Below are positions 51,651-60,712 of a stretch of 64,000 nucleotides of DNA, one piece after another. Source of the DNA: UMGS1889 sp900556055 (GTDB lineage: Bacteria > Bacillota > Clostridia > Oscillospirales > Ruminococcaceae). Every line of letters starts with the position of its first letter. Within the stretch, counting starts at the first letter, position 1. The stretch covers positions 1 through 64,000 of the forward strand of contig CABQEV010000001.1 of assembly GCA_902463265.1 (NCBI GenBank), written 5' to 3'. The translations under genes and the position numbers were made by a program. The notes beneath the pieces were generated by a model. That model was not told where the DNA came from. It did not search any database and worked only from the letters and a program-made list of their open reading frames with translations.

Positions 51651-52946
51651 ATGTTTTTTCAGAAGGATATAGAAACAATGCCCCGACAGAAGATCGAGGA
51701 ACTTCAGCTTGAACGCCTTAAGCATCTCGTAAAGTACTGCATGGATAACGTGCCGTTCTACAATAAGCGTCTTACAGAGGCAGGCGTTACTCCCGAAAAG
51801 ATCAAGACCCTCGATGATATCAAGTACATACCTTACACGACTAAGGACGATATCAGGGATAATTATCCGTTCGGACTGTTCGGTCAGCCTATGAACAAGA
51901 TCGTCCGTCTGCATGCATCTTCGGGTACTACGGGCAAGCCTACCGTTGTCGGATACACAAAGCATGACCTCGATGTATGGTCGGACTGCGTTGCACGTAT
52001 CGTTACAGCAGCAGGCGCCACAAGCGATGATATCGTTCAGATCTGCTTCGGCTACGGTATGTTCACAGGTGCTCTCGGTCTGCACTACGGACTTGAAAAG
52101 ATAGGTGCGACAGTTGTTCCGTCATCAAGCGGAAATACAGAAAAGCAGATCATGTTCATGCAGGATTTCAAGACTACCGCTCTTGTTGCTACACCCTCCT
52201 ATGCGCAGTACATCGGTGAGCTTGCGGGCGATCTCGGTGTTAAGGACAAGATGTGCCTGAAGCTCGGACTTTTCGGTTCCGAGGGCTGCACAGAGGAAAT
52301 GAGAGGACAGATCGAGAAGTCGCTGAACCTTTTTGCTACCGACAACTACGGTATGTCCGAGCTTATGGGACCGGGCGTTTCCGGCGAGTGCAGAGAACGC
52401 TGCGGAATGCACATCAACGAGGATCACTTCATCGCAGAGATCATCGACAGCAATACGCTTGAGGTTCTGCCTAAGGGTTCTCAGGGCGAGCTTGTTATCA
52501 CAACGCTCACCAAGGAAGGCATCCCGATGCTGAGATACCGCACAAAGGATATCACTCAGATAGATTACGAGCCCTGCAAGTGCGGAAGAACCTTTGCAAG
52601 AATGGCAAAGATCAAGGGCCGTTCCGACGATATGCTGAAGATCAGAGGCGTAAACGTGTTCCCGTCGCAGATCGAAAGCGTGCTGATGGGCTTTGACCAG
52701 ATCGCACCGCATTATCAGCTCGTCATCACTCGTGAGAACTTCTCCGACCGTCTTGAAGTTAAGGTAGAGCTTGCTGACGGAAGCCTGCTTGAAAATTACG
52801 GTGCAATCGAGGAGCTGAGGGCAAAGATCCATCACAACCTCAAAACCGTTCTCGGAATAGAAGTAAAGGTTTCGCTTGTTGAACACAAGTCACTTCAGCG
52901 CTTCGAGGGCAAGGCAAAGAGGATCGTCGATCTCAGAAACCGGTAA
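51651..52946 (+). CDS. paaK: phenylacetate-CoA ligase
   Basis: Activates phenylacetate or a related aryl acid with ATP to the CoA thioester. 431 residues, with the ANL-family phosphate loop SSGTTGKPTVVGYT, the motif DNYGMSELMGPG and the C-terminal subdomain starting near KGRSDDMLKIRGVNVFPSQI. I chose ATG 51651, since AAAGGAAAG lies six bases before it; ATG 51633 contains that site. Monocistronic. In anaerobes PaaK homologues often pair with indolepyruvate ferredoxin oxidoreductase, which is not in the window; aromatic amino acid metabolism is the likely setting. Confidence 0.93.
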   Translation: MFFQKDIETMPRQKIEELQLERLKHLVKYCMDNVPFYNKRLTEAGVTPEKIKTLDDIKYIPYTTKDDIRDNYPFGLFGQPMNKIVRLHASSGTTGKPTVVGYTKHDLDVWSDCVARIVTAAGATSDDIVQICFGYGMFTGALGLHYGLEKIGATVVPSSSGNTEKQIMFMQDFKTTALVATPSYAQYIGELAGDLGVKDKMCLKLGLFGSEGCTEEMRGQIEKSLNLFATDNYGMSELMGPGVSGECRERCGMHINEDHFIAEIIDSNTLEVLPKGSQGELVITTLTKEGIPMLRYRTKDITQIDYEPCKCGRTFARMAKIKGRSDDMLKIRGVNVFPSQIESVLMGFDQIAPHYQLVITRENFSDRLEVKVELADGSLLENYGAIEELRAKIHHNLKTVLGIEVKVSLVEHKSLQRFEGKAKRIVDLRNR

Positions 52947-52964
52947 TATTTTGCATAAAAATAA

Positions 52965-53010
52965 CTCCTCCGCATTGGCTCGGTAATGAGATACAAAGCG
53001 GAGGAGCTTT
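52965..53010. terminator. terminator between paaK and the convergent permease gene
   Basis: CTCCTCCGC pairs with GCGGAGGAG around a long loop, followed by CTTTTC. Confidence 0.7.
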
Positions 53011-53748
53011 TCATTTCTTTCGGTGTGTGTATTCAGATCTTGAAAAATACGGAAGATCACGGTTCTTTCTTGCAAAATATATCAGTGCCCAGAATACTGC
53101 CCACATTGCGGCAGATATTGACGTTGAAAGGAACACTGTGCGGTGGAGCGGAATGATTATGCCTGTCACAAGGCTCATCAGGTAAGCTGTCATTCCGTCA
53201 AATATCGGGATATTCAGCGCATCAAGACCTGCGATAATGAGAACAACAGCTGCTATTATCCAGACGGGGGAGATGTGCTTCATTCTTGCGGATACTGCGC
53301 TTTCTGCATATCCGAAAACCATAAGTGCTGCCGAAAATGTTCCCGACCATAATATGCTGTATATCATGAGCAGCGGGAGCGCAGGCGGCTGTATCTGATA
53401 ATATCCCGTTTCGATAAGCAGCTTGATCGGCAGCTTTAAAGCGACCTTTGCGGCTGCGAATATCAGCGCATTTGCCGCAGCGATGCCGTATGTAAAAAAG
53501 AGTGTGGTCACAGCGAACGATCTTGCCTGAAATGCCGCTGAACAGGATGCCGATGCACAAAGCCGTGTATGAAACGGATAGTAGATCCTTCCCGTAAGAT
53601 ATGCCGCAGCGAAAAGAACTGCATCGAAATTGAACGGCAGCGTCCTGCGCAGGAAAATGCAGGCTATCTCGGCGGCAACAGTTATGAAAGTGACCGGGAC
53701 AAAGTGTTTAAGGCTGAGAAAGACGGACTTTTTAAGCCGTGTATCCAT
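53011..53748 (-). CDS. membrane partner of the adjacent ABC ATPase
   Basis: 245 residues with about six hydrophobic helices and basic ends. No recognised family motif, but its ATG overlaps the stop of the ATPase gene (TAATG), so it is almost certainly the membrane subunit of that ABC system. The plan is like ABC-2 type permeases of small export or self-resistance systems. Confidence 0.7.
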   Translation of the reverse strand: MDTRLKKSVFLSLKHFVPVTFITVAAEIACIFLRRTLPFNFDAVLFAAAYLTGRIYYPFHTRLCASASCSAAFQARSFAVTTLFFTYGIAAANALIFAAAKVALKLPIKLLIETGYYQIQPPALPLLMIYSILWSGTFSAALMVFGYAESAVSARMKHISPVWIIAAVVLIIAGLDALNIPIFDGMTAYLMSLVTGIIIPLHRTVFLSTSISAAMWAVFWALIYFARKNRDLPYFSRSEYTHRKK

Positions 53749-54620
53749 TATCCCTCACTCCCTTCTTCGTCTGTAGTGCCTGTCATTTCGGAGAACACCA
53801 CTTCGAGATCAAGCTTGCCGAAGGATAGATTTCTCGGTGAATTTATCGGGCGGACACCAAGCACAAAGGCAGTTTTATTCTGACCGTTCGTGATCGAGCC
53901 GAATGTCTTTTTGTTGCTGACAAAATCTTCAACGAGCCCTCGCTTTCCCTTGACGGTATATCCGTTTTTGCGGAAAAATTCAACGGGAACGCAGCATATC
54001 AGTCTGCCGGAATTCAGCATGATAACGTGGGTGATGATATCCGCCGCTTCACGCACAAAGTGTGTGGCAAGGCAGATAGTTTTCTTGTCTGCCTCGTATT
54101 TTTTGGATAGGAGCCTGTAAAATCTCCGCCTGTCCTCTTCGCTCAGACCCTTTGCGGGTTCGTCAAGACAGGTAAGCTCGGCATTTGCGGCAAGTGCGTT
54201 TATCGCAGAGAAAAGCGGCTTTTTCGCTTCGGTCATGTCCTTCACCCTTGTGTCGGGCGAGAGCTTGAACTCGTTCATCAGTCTGTAGGCATAGTCAAGG
54301 TCATATGCGGGGCAGAGATGGTTCATTGCGTCCATTACCGCGCTTGCTTTCATAAGCTTAGGATATGCGCATATCTCCGATGAACAGCATATCAGGCGCA
54401 GCAGCTTGTCGTCCGATGATATGGGCTGTCCGTCGGCGAGGATACTTCCCGTGTCGGGGAATATCCGTCCCGAAAGCAGGGAGATCACAGTGGTCTTTCC
54501 GGAATTCTCACGTCCGAAAATGCCGTAAAATCCGCCGCATTCGAGCTTCAGGGAGATGTTTGAAAGAGGAGTATAGCCTTGGCAGTCTTTTATTACATTT
54601 ACAAAAGATATTTCCTTCAT
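53748..54620 (-). CDS. ABC transporter ATP-binding protein with degenerate signature
   Basis: 290 residues. Walker A is GRENSGKTT, Walker B LTCLDEP and the H-loop ATHF, but the LSGGQ signature is not found: the expected place reads MTEAKKPLF. Residues after about 205 form an extra C-terminal domain. ABC-2 exporters of this build (CcmA/YtrB-like) move lipids, peptides or drugs. With the signature lost, ATP hydrolysis by the homodimer may be weak. Start codons of this gene and the divergent lipoprotein gene are 37 bases apart. Confidence 0.8.
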   Translation of the reverse strand: MKEISFVNVIKDCQGYTPLSNISLKLECGGFYGIFGRENSGKTTVISLLSGRIFPDTGSILADGQPISSDDKLLRLICCSSEICAYPKLMKASAVMDAMNHLCPAYDLDYAYRLMNEFKLSPDTRVKDMTEAKKPLFSAINALAANAELTCLDEPAKGLSEEDRRRFYRLLSKKYEADKKTICLATHFVREAADIITHVIMLNSGRLICCVPVEFFRKNGYTVKGKRGLVEDFVSNKKTFGSITNGQNKTAFVLGVRPINSPRNLSFGKLDLEVVFSEMTGTTDEEGSEG

Positions 54621-54657
54621 GAGCTTCTCCTTCCGAATTTATTTCAGGTGATAAATA

Positions 54658-55458
54658 ATGAAAAAAACTGTCATTATGATAATATGTGCTGTTATGATGT
54701 TCTGCTCATGCGCAAAGATGCAGGAAACGCCCGCATCAGCGGGATATCCGCCGATATTCTATTCGCTTGAGCCGCAGACGACATTCTTCGGCACATTCCG
54801 ACCGATAAAGAGCATATTCGAGAAGAATGCCCGCATGCTCGGAATGATAAAATATGACGATGAGGATATCCTCCGTGAATATATCGTCCCAAGCGGCACG
54901 GAAGAGGAATGTGATGCGGTGCTTGCGGATATAAAGACGCTCTCCGACGATATATGCAAAGACTGCACGACCGACAGCGAACGGCTTTATGCGATAGCAG
55001 AGTGGGTAAGTGTGAATATTTACTATGACCGTGATGCCGCCGACACATCGGTGACAAACGAAACTGTCAGCCTGAAAAATGTTTTTGAGAACCGCCGGAC
55101 GACCTGTGCGGGATATTCAAACGCTGTTTCTGCGCTCTGCGGCGCTCAGGGGATAGTCTGCGTAAATCTCAGGGGCGGAAGCTCATCGACGGGATATACA
55201 CGCGCCCAGCTTGAAGAAGCCCCGAAAAACCACGAGTGGAACGGTGCTGTGATAGACGGTGAATGGGTATTTTGCGATACCACATGGGCATCTCAGAACC
55301 GCTTTCAGAACGGCGCATTCTTTAAAAATGAGATACTGACCGATTATTATTTCAGCTTTCCGTTCAGCGAGATGAGCATTGAGCATCGCATAGACATCGC
55401 CGATTTCAGGGATTTTTACGGTATTTCAGATAGAAATTCTCAGCAAAATCCAGAATGA
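54658..55458 (+). CDS. transglutaminase-like domain lipoprotein
   Basis: 266 residues. Signal peptide with lipobox MFCSC (Cys 18). The transglutaminase-like core carries the triad Cys in RTTCAGYSNA, His in KNHEWNGAV and Asp in FCDTTWAS, as in bacterial cysteine-protease-like members. It likely acts on surface proteins or peptidoglycan peptides outside the membrane. AGGTGAT lies before the ATG. Its last 53 bases overlap the end of the convergent HAD gene. Confidence 0.87.
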   Translation: MKKTVIMIICAVMMFCSCAKMQETPASAGYPPIFYSLEPQTTFFGTFRPIKSIFEKNARMLGMIKYDDEDILREYIVPSGTEEECDAVLADIKTLSDDICKDCTTDSERLYAIAEWVSVNIYYDRDAADTSVTNETVSLKNVFENRRTTCAGYSNAVSALCGAQGIVCVNLRGGSSSTGYTRAQLEEAPKNHEWNGAVIDGEWVFCDTTWASQNRFQNGAFFKNEILTDYYFSFPFSEMSIEHRIDIADFRDFYGISDRNSQQNPE

Positions 55459-56194
55459 ATTCCGCAAATTTCCCCGTCTGCGCATATGGGCAGACGGTCA
55501 GCGCATCGGAATTGACCGAGCCTGACGGAAGATCGTGCGGAACTATCGGCACGTCAGCCGCAGCAAGCATCGGAATATCAAATCTGCTGTCACCCGCAGC
55601 TATCGTTATGTCGGGGGACAGCTTTTTTTTCAGCCTTTCAAGGCAGCTGCCCTTATCAAGTCCCTTCGGAAGAATGTAGACCTTTGAGCCGTTTTCGTGC
55701 AGCGTGACGATGTTCATGTCAAGGCTTTCGGACAGCATTTTCATCGTTTCGGGGACGTTCTCCGATTTCGTGAACATAAAGCTTTCGTCAACGAACCGCA
55801 CTTCAAAGCTGCGGTTTTTGTCGTTTTCAAGCAGTTCTGCGCCCCTTTTCAGTTCACTCAGAGATGGCGATATAAGCGCTTCGGATATGCTGCGCCACTC
55901 CCTGTCGGGGACTCCGTTCACGAGCAGATCACCGCCGTTTGCCGTGACTGCGAGGGGAGTTCCGTTTCCGAAAAGGGATATCCTGCCGAACTGCGCCTGA
56001 GAGCGTGTTGTTATCGGCACGGCGATTATCTCGGAAGAAAGGGAAGTGAATTTTCGGTATGCATCGGGCGACATGAACGACAGCTTTTTGATGCCGTTTT
56101 CCGTTTTCATCGTTTCAACGCAGACATCATTTTCCGCCGCACGCTTGTAGCTGTGGATCAGTGTATTATCGAGATCGAGAGCAAGTAAGATCAT
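55406..56194 (-). CDS. HAD-superfamily hydrolase of the Ter operon
   Basis: 262 residues. HAD motif I is LDLDNTLIHS (DxDxT), motif II is the Thr in PITTRS, motif III is a Lys near PKGLDKGSCL, and motif IV is GDSRFDIPML. A C2-type cap lies between, so it is a Cof/SPP-like phosphatase. HAD proteins of this kind are recurrent members of the Ter-linked biosynthetic gene set with ATP-grasp, PRTase and HpcH-like genes. Here it is the last gene of that set. The substrate is presumably a phosphorylated intermediate of the unknown product. Its 3' end overlaps the transglutaminase gene by 53 bases on the other strand. Confidence 0.85.
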   Translation of the reverse strand: MILLALDLDNTLIHSYKRAAENDVCVETMKTENGIKKLSFMSPDAYRKFTSLSSEIIAVPITTRSQAQFGRISLFGNGTPLAVTANGGDLLVNGVPDREWRSISEALISPSLSELKRGAELLENDKNRSFEVRFVDESFMFTKSENVPETMKMLSESLDMNIVTLHENGSKVYILPKGLDKGSCLERLKKKLSPDITIAAGDSRFDIPMLAAADVPIVPHDLPSGSVNSDALTVCPYAQTGKFAEFILDFAENFYLKYRKNP

Positions 56195-56207
56195 TGAAAA
56201 GCTTCCT

Positions 56208-56393
56208 TTAACGGGTAATTTCGGATATTATTGAGATAAAAAATATGACGCTGACTGTGAATAAAAGAATGAATATATTTGACAGATGCCTGAACGCTTC
56301 CTTGCCTTTTGACCTGTATAATCTCCGCATGACGAAGATCAGCACGAATGACAGGAAGCTTGCGGGTGCGGTGATAAATGCGATCATTTCCAC
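56208..56393 (-). CDS. small two-helix membrane protein in the Ter operon
   Basis: 61 residues from a GTG at 56393, five bases after GAGGTG (ATG 56387 is an alternative). Two hydrophobic segments (about 4-23 and 38-58) flank a basic loop (RRLYRSKGKEAFRH). It lies 9 bases after the large fusion gene and 13 before the HAD gene, so it is clearly part of the operon. I know no small membrane subunit of this kind from Ter systems. Confidence 0.7.
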   Translation of the reverse strand: MEMIAFITAPASFLSFVLIFVMRRLYRSKGKEAFRHLSNIFILLFTVSVIFFISIISEITR

Positions 56394-56402
56394 AGCATCA
56401 CC

Positions 56403-58598
56403 TCACGCATCTGCGACGGTCTTGATTATTCCGCACGCACGGTAGCGCTTCAGAGGATATTTTCTGACGGGGACATTTTTTTCCTCCGCAAGCCGCAGAA
56501 GATGGGAAATGCATCTTGTATCGTCAATATCCTCGGCGATCAGCAGGCAGTGGGGAACACGTCTGAGCAGGACTCTTGTAGCTTCGCCAAGCCCCGGTTT
56601 TACGAGGTTTATATCGTCGATGCCGAAGTCGGCGGCTATCTTTTTTACCTCGCCGATGCCTGTTCCGACGGCAGTTTCCGTCTCTTCAAAGCCGTCGGGG
56701 ATATTTTCCGCAGCCGACATTATCCGCTCGATATATTCATAGGAAAGATCCTCGGGAACAAGCCCGTGATGGAACGCTGCCCCGTGAAAATCGTCCTTTC
56801 CTATTATGTCATCACGCAGGAATGTTCGGCTCATAAGCCCCGAAACAGTCGAATTCAATATTGAACTCGGGATAAGAATGTCACGGTGAGTTCCGCACAT
56901 ATCGGTGATGTTCGCAGGGTCGGCAAGCACTGCCAAGCTGTCGGAAACACCGTCAAATTCGGCAGCAGCGGCGGTCAGCGTGTTAAGGATAGCCCCCTTG
57001 CCCGTCCAGCCGTCAATGAACTGGATATCCTGCGGGGAATGCTGCGCAAGGATATACCGCACAGCGTTTTTGTCAATGCCGATGCCCCTTATTATCGAGA
57101 TCGTGTAATGCGCCGCATAAATGCCGAATCGCTGTTTCAGCAGTCTTTTCAGGATTATCCCTATCGGCGTTCCCGCCCTTGCAAGCGAAACCAGAGCGAC
57201 ATTTCCGTCCTTTTGGCGCGCGATCTTTGCACATAGGGATACGGCAGCCTTGGCAGTCTCCTCGGCGCAGCTGTCAAGCGCAGCGTAATATGCGGCGAGA
57301 TATTTTTCCGACGGACGGTATTCTATCGGCAGCATTGCGGAGTAGTGAACGCCACGCTGTATCTGCTTCTGACGTTCCTCGGCGGGCAGCGGCTCGACCT
57401 TTCCCGTGATATCCTTCAGCAGCACGGTCACGTCTGACTGCGAATATGATGAGGGCATGACAGCCGCCCAGTTTACGAAAACGAACCTGTCCGTGTCGGG
57501 AAAAAAGTCTGTCAGCTGCGTGAAAGCGTCGGTTTTTACGCTGTCCGTGATGCAGATAACAAGGCCGTATTTATCGGAATTGTAGAGATATGTCACCCTG
57601 TTTTCGTCATAGAAGCTTGCAAGCCTTTTTCTCGAGGACAGCGGATAACCGTCCTTTTTATGCGGCTCTATGGGACTTCTTGTCGTGGAATGTGTATAAA
57701 CATCAGCGCCGAGAGAACGCAGCAATTCCGCCGTTTTTACTGCGGGATACATACATTCCTCCGTGCCGACGACATCTATTTTCATGCCCGAAACATCAAG
57801 CCTTCGGCTGATCTTCAGGTATCGTGCAAGCTGTTGTGCAAGTGATGTACAGGCTGTGTCATACTCGTCCGCAGATACGCCGAGACGTGGGTCGATCATG
57901 CCCTTGACGGCGTAAAAGCTGCATTCGGGCGCACTTTTCCTCTCGTGGATATCCTCCGCTGGCTCAGCGATCTCACTGTCAATGTGGTCGGACATATCTA
58001 TCTTCATCAGGTGAAAAAACTCATAACCCAAAGCAGAAAGCTCTGCTGTGCACTCCTCGGACATTCCGTTTAATATTGAACACGCCGAATATACGATGCT
58101 GTCGGGTATCTTGGGATTTGCTTTCAGCGCATTGATGAAATTCACTATCGTCTTGCCCGTTGTGATCTCGTCCTCGACAAAGATGACACGGGAAATGTCC
58201 GAAAACAGGGACTTTGTGTCACGGCAGCGGAGTGTCTGCTCTGTTGCATGGGAATGTTCCTCGGAAAATTCCGCAGCAAATTCGCAGCCGTCCATAGGCT
58301 CTCTTGTCGTATGGATATACCGTGAGCCGTGAAAATGCGATGCAACTCCCGCACCGACAGCTGTTGCTGTTTCGGCAAATCCTACGAAAAGGATATTCTC
58401 GGGAGATTCGGTGACATGGCGCTTTGTTTCCTCCGCAAGCTCCCGAAAAAGCTCTGTCGGCTTATCGGGTGATATCGGAAAATGCTTGCCCTGATATTTA
58501 TCCACAAGTATGAAGCTGCGTTTTGAGTTGTTTTCTCTGCGGGAAACGCACGCAAGCATCTCGGGCGGAAATTGTGAACGGTCGTACAGTATCTTCAT
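56403..58598 (-). CDS. PRTase-TRSP-StiP-PELOTA fusion protein of the Ter pathway
   Basis: 731 residues. Residues about 30-205 are a phosphoribosyltransferase-like domain with the PRPP loop VIFVEDEITTGKT (138-150). About 225-400 fits the TRSP domain that follows such PRTases. About 415-640 matches StiP-type proteins, annotated as cysteine proteases: YSAMLPIEYRPSEKYL, VSLARAGTPIG, QFIDGWTGKGAI and LNSTVSGLMSRT. The last 80 residues look like the PELOTA-type RNA-binding domain. These are usually two or more genes in Ter operons; here one chain. ATG 58598 was chosen because it follows the ATP-grasp stop after one base; the open frame to 58643 overlaps that gene. The reaction is unknown; a ribosylated, perhaps nucleoside-like, product has been proposed for the pathway. 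Confidence 0.85.
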   Translation of the reverse strand: MKILYDRSQFPPEMLACVSRRENNSKRSFILVDKYQGKHFPISPDKPTELFRELAEETKRHVTESPENILFVGFAETATAVGAGVASHFHGSRYIHTTREPMDGCEFAAEFSEEHSHATEQTLRCRDTKSLFSDISRVIFVEDEITTGKTIVNFINALKANPKIPDSIVYSACSILNGMSEECTAELSALGYEFFHLMKIDMSDHIDSEIAEPAEDIHERKSAPECSFYAVKGMIDPRLGVSADEYDTACTSLAQQLARYLKISRRLDVSGMKIDVVGTEECMYPAVKTAELLRSLGADVYTHSTTRSPIEPHKKDGYPLSSRKRLASFYDENRVTYLYNSDKYGLVICITDSVKTDAFTQLTDFFPDTDRFVFVNWAAVMPSSYSQSDVTVLLKDITGKVEPLPAEERQKQIQRGVHYSAMLPIEYRPSEKYLAAYYAALDSCAEETAKAAVSLCAKIARQKDGNVALVSLARAGTPIGIILKRLLKQRFGIYAAHYTISIIRGIGIDKNAVRYILAQHSPQDIQFIDGWTGKGAILNTLTAAAAEFDGVSDSLAVLADPANITDMCGTHRDILIPSSILNSTVSGLMSRTFLRDDIIGKDDFHGAAFHHGLVPEDLSYEYIERIMSAAENIPDGFEETETAVGTGIGEVKKIAADFGIDDINLVKPGLGEATRVLLRRVPHCLLIAEDIDDTRCISHLLRLAEEKNVPVRKYPLKRYRACGIIKTVADA

Positions 58599-58599
58599 A

Positions 58600-59631
58600 T
58601 CACATCTCGCCTGCATCGGGCAGTTCAACGGGAGTTTCGACATAAGCCACTCTTGACGGATTGCGGCGTATCATCCACTTTTTGTCAATGCCAAGCAGCT
58701 GATTTACCGCAAGGTTCGGGATATTCACACCTGCGCCCGTGCAGGAAAGCTGTATCCCGCCTGACATTCTCGTGTTGACCTCGAGAAGATACGGCTGACC
58801 GTTATGGTACTTGAACTGGATATTGCAGGGCGTTTTAAGTCCCGTATAATCGAAAAATCTCTCGCAGAGGGAGATTATCTCACGCTCAAAGCGTATCTCG
58901 GCAACACGTCCGCCTGTCTTGAAGCGGGGGATAATGATGTTTCCGTCGGCGGTGCGGAGGCAGTCGGTGCTGACCTCATAGCCGTTCAGATACGGCATAA
59001 CGATGAAATTCGGTAGATTTTCACGCTCGGAAAGTGCTTCGACAGCCTGCTTATAGGATATTTTCATTCCCGGCTGGACGAAAAGTCCGTCATAGCCTGC
59101 CATTCTGTTGTCGATGACACGGAAGCTGACTGCTCCTTCGTCATGCGCAAGCTTCATGCAGGCACGGTCGCCCTTTTCGGTTATCCTTTCATAAGCGTTC
59201 CTGAACTCGTCAACGCTCCTGATAACGTATCTCTCGGGAATGACCTCGGGTGCAAACTCGTTGAAAAGTCGGTATGTGCAGTCCTTGTCGGAGAGGTTCA
59301 TAAGCTTGTTGTAATCATTATCGGCGAGAATGGAAACGCCGATGTTCTCGAACTCTGCAGCATGGCGGACTATCGCCGTCATTTTGCGCCTTGGGATAAA
59401 AAGCCTGATATCATGCTCCTTGCAGAAGCCAAGACAGTATCTTACATAATCCTCGTCATCGTCGATATGCGGTTCCTTGTACCATTCATCGCAAGCAAGA
59501 CGAACAACGGAGTCGATATTTTCATTTGTGCCGATAACGTAGAAATCTATCGCCGTATCGAGCTTTATAAGGTTGATTATATGATATGCTGTGGAAAACC
59601 AGTGGTTCAGCCAGATTCTAACCGTTCTCAT
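58600..59631 (-). CDS. ATP-grasp enzyme of the Ter pathway
   Basis: 343 residues. ATP-grasp fold: the ATP-binding Lys is in CMKLAHDEGAVSFRV, the hinge is NFIVMPYLNGYEVS and the metal ligands are in YLLEVNTRMSGG (E and N). The N-terminal preATP-grasp part reads RTVRIWLNHWFSTAYHIINL. It ligates a carboxylate to an amine or similar with ATP. It is preceded by the HpcH-like gene (20 bases) and followed by the large fusion gene (1 base), so the products are probably successive enzymes. Confidence 0.88.
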   Translation of the reverse strand: MRTVRIWLNHWFSTAYHIINLIKLDTAIDFYVIGTNENIDSVVRLACDEWYKEPHIDDDEDYVRYCLGFCKEHDIRLFIPRRKMTAIVRHAAEFENIGVSILADNDYNKLMNLSDKDCTYRLFNEFAPEVIPERYVIRSVDEFRNAYERITEKGDRACMKLAHDEGAVSFRVIDNRMAGYDGLFVQPGMKISYKQAVEALSERENLPNFIVMPYLNGYEVSTDCLRTADGNIIIPRFKTGGRVAEIRFEREIISLCERFFDYTGLKTPCNIQFKYHNGQPYLLEVNTRMSGGIQLSCTGAGVNIPNLAVNQLLGIDKKWMIRRNPSRVAYVETPVELPDAGEM

Positions 59632-59651
59632 GTTGACAGCCTTTCATTTTT

Positions 59652-60698
59652 TTATTTTCGTATTACGCCGTAGACGGAGGCGAGTGTTGCCGTTTTTCTT
59701 GCCCAGTTCTCGTGGACCTTGACTTCGTTCATGCGTCCCCCTGACGGACTTTTTGCAACGCCGAGTTCACCCGAACCCCAGTTCAGTATGCTCATTGCGT
59801 CCCTGTAATCCTCCTCTGTGACGGAGAGGGATTCGTTTATTATCGGCAGCTGGGAGGGATGTATCGCAGTTTTTCCGATAAATCCGTTAAGTCTGTCAAA
59901 ACTCAGCTCCCTGCGCAGACCTTCCGCCCATTCGCCGTTTTTATCGTTTCCGAAATATTCCCAGACGGGGGCGGAAACCACATAATCACGTCCGAAAACA
60001 TTGTATATATCCGTGAGAACGTCCCTCACGACATTTATATCATAAATAGTCCGTGTGACATCACGCCGCAGACCGAATCTGCTGCAAAAGTCATTTCCGC
60101 CGACTCGTATATTCAGCACAAGCTTTGATATCGTGTCAACTGCGGATTTTATTTCGGACAGCGCACCGAATCTGCTTTGCAGGTCGATAACGTCCTTCGA
60201 TTCGAGTATCGGCATTGCGTAGATATTCTGCTTTCCGCTGTTTACCTCGGTCAGTGCTTCGATATATCCCGATGCATTGGTGCGGTCAAATTTCGGCAGG
60301 ATAAATCCCGTAAGCAGCTCGTAATCGCATATTTTTTCGTAGATGCGCACCAGCTGCTCCGCCGAACGAACCCTTACGAAAAGCAGCGGAAGCTCGCTCC
60401 TGCGGACATTTTCAAGTATCACTTCACGGTATATCTCCTCGAATGTCTGAGTGAGTCTTTCCTCGGCTTCGGAAACGCTTGCATCGCCGATGCTGTCCTC
60501 AAGGCAGAGGGAAACGGAGCGCAGTCCGTCAAGCTTTTTCTTTCCCGTGATGAAATCAGGTGCTTTCGGGTTCAGGGCAGGGCAGTATAGAAGTCCGCCC
60601 AGCGCATACTGAAGCACAAATTTATCGTTATGCAGCTTTTCTGAACGCTTTGTGAAGCTTGCTGACGGTCTGAATGCTGTTTGTTCGGATATTTCCAT
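59652..60698 (-). CDS. HpcH/HpaI aldolase or citrate lyase beta-like protein
   Basis: 348 residues, TIM barrel. The stretches RSVSLCLEDSIGD (acidic metal site), LLFVRVRSAEQL, YAMPILESKDVI (Glu ligand) and RVGGNDFCSRFGLRRD match the Ter-associated branch of the citrate-lyase-beta family, a carbon-carbon bond lyase. AAAGGA lies nine bases before the ATG. It follows the beta-helix-TerD gene after 14 bases. The substrate is unknown. Confidence 0.87.
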   Translation of the reverse strand: MEISEQTAFRPSASFTKRSEKLHNDKFVLQYALGGLLYCPALNPKAPDFITGKKKLDGLRSVSLCLEDSIGDASVSEAEERLTQTFEEIYREVILENVRRSELPLLFVRVRSAEQLVRIYEKICDYELLTGFILPKFDRTNASGYIEALTEVNSGKQNIYAMPILESKDVIDLQSRFGALSEIKSAVDTISKLVLNIRVGGNDFCSRFGLRRDVTRTIYDINVVRDVLTDIYNVFGRDYVVSAPVWEYFGNDKNGEWAEGLRRELSFDRLNGFIGKTAIHPSQLPIINESLSVTEEDYRDAMSILNWGSGELGVAKSPSGGRMNEVKVHENWARKTATLASVYGVIRK

Positions 60699-60712
60699 TT
60701 CTAATGTCCTTT

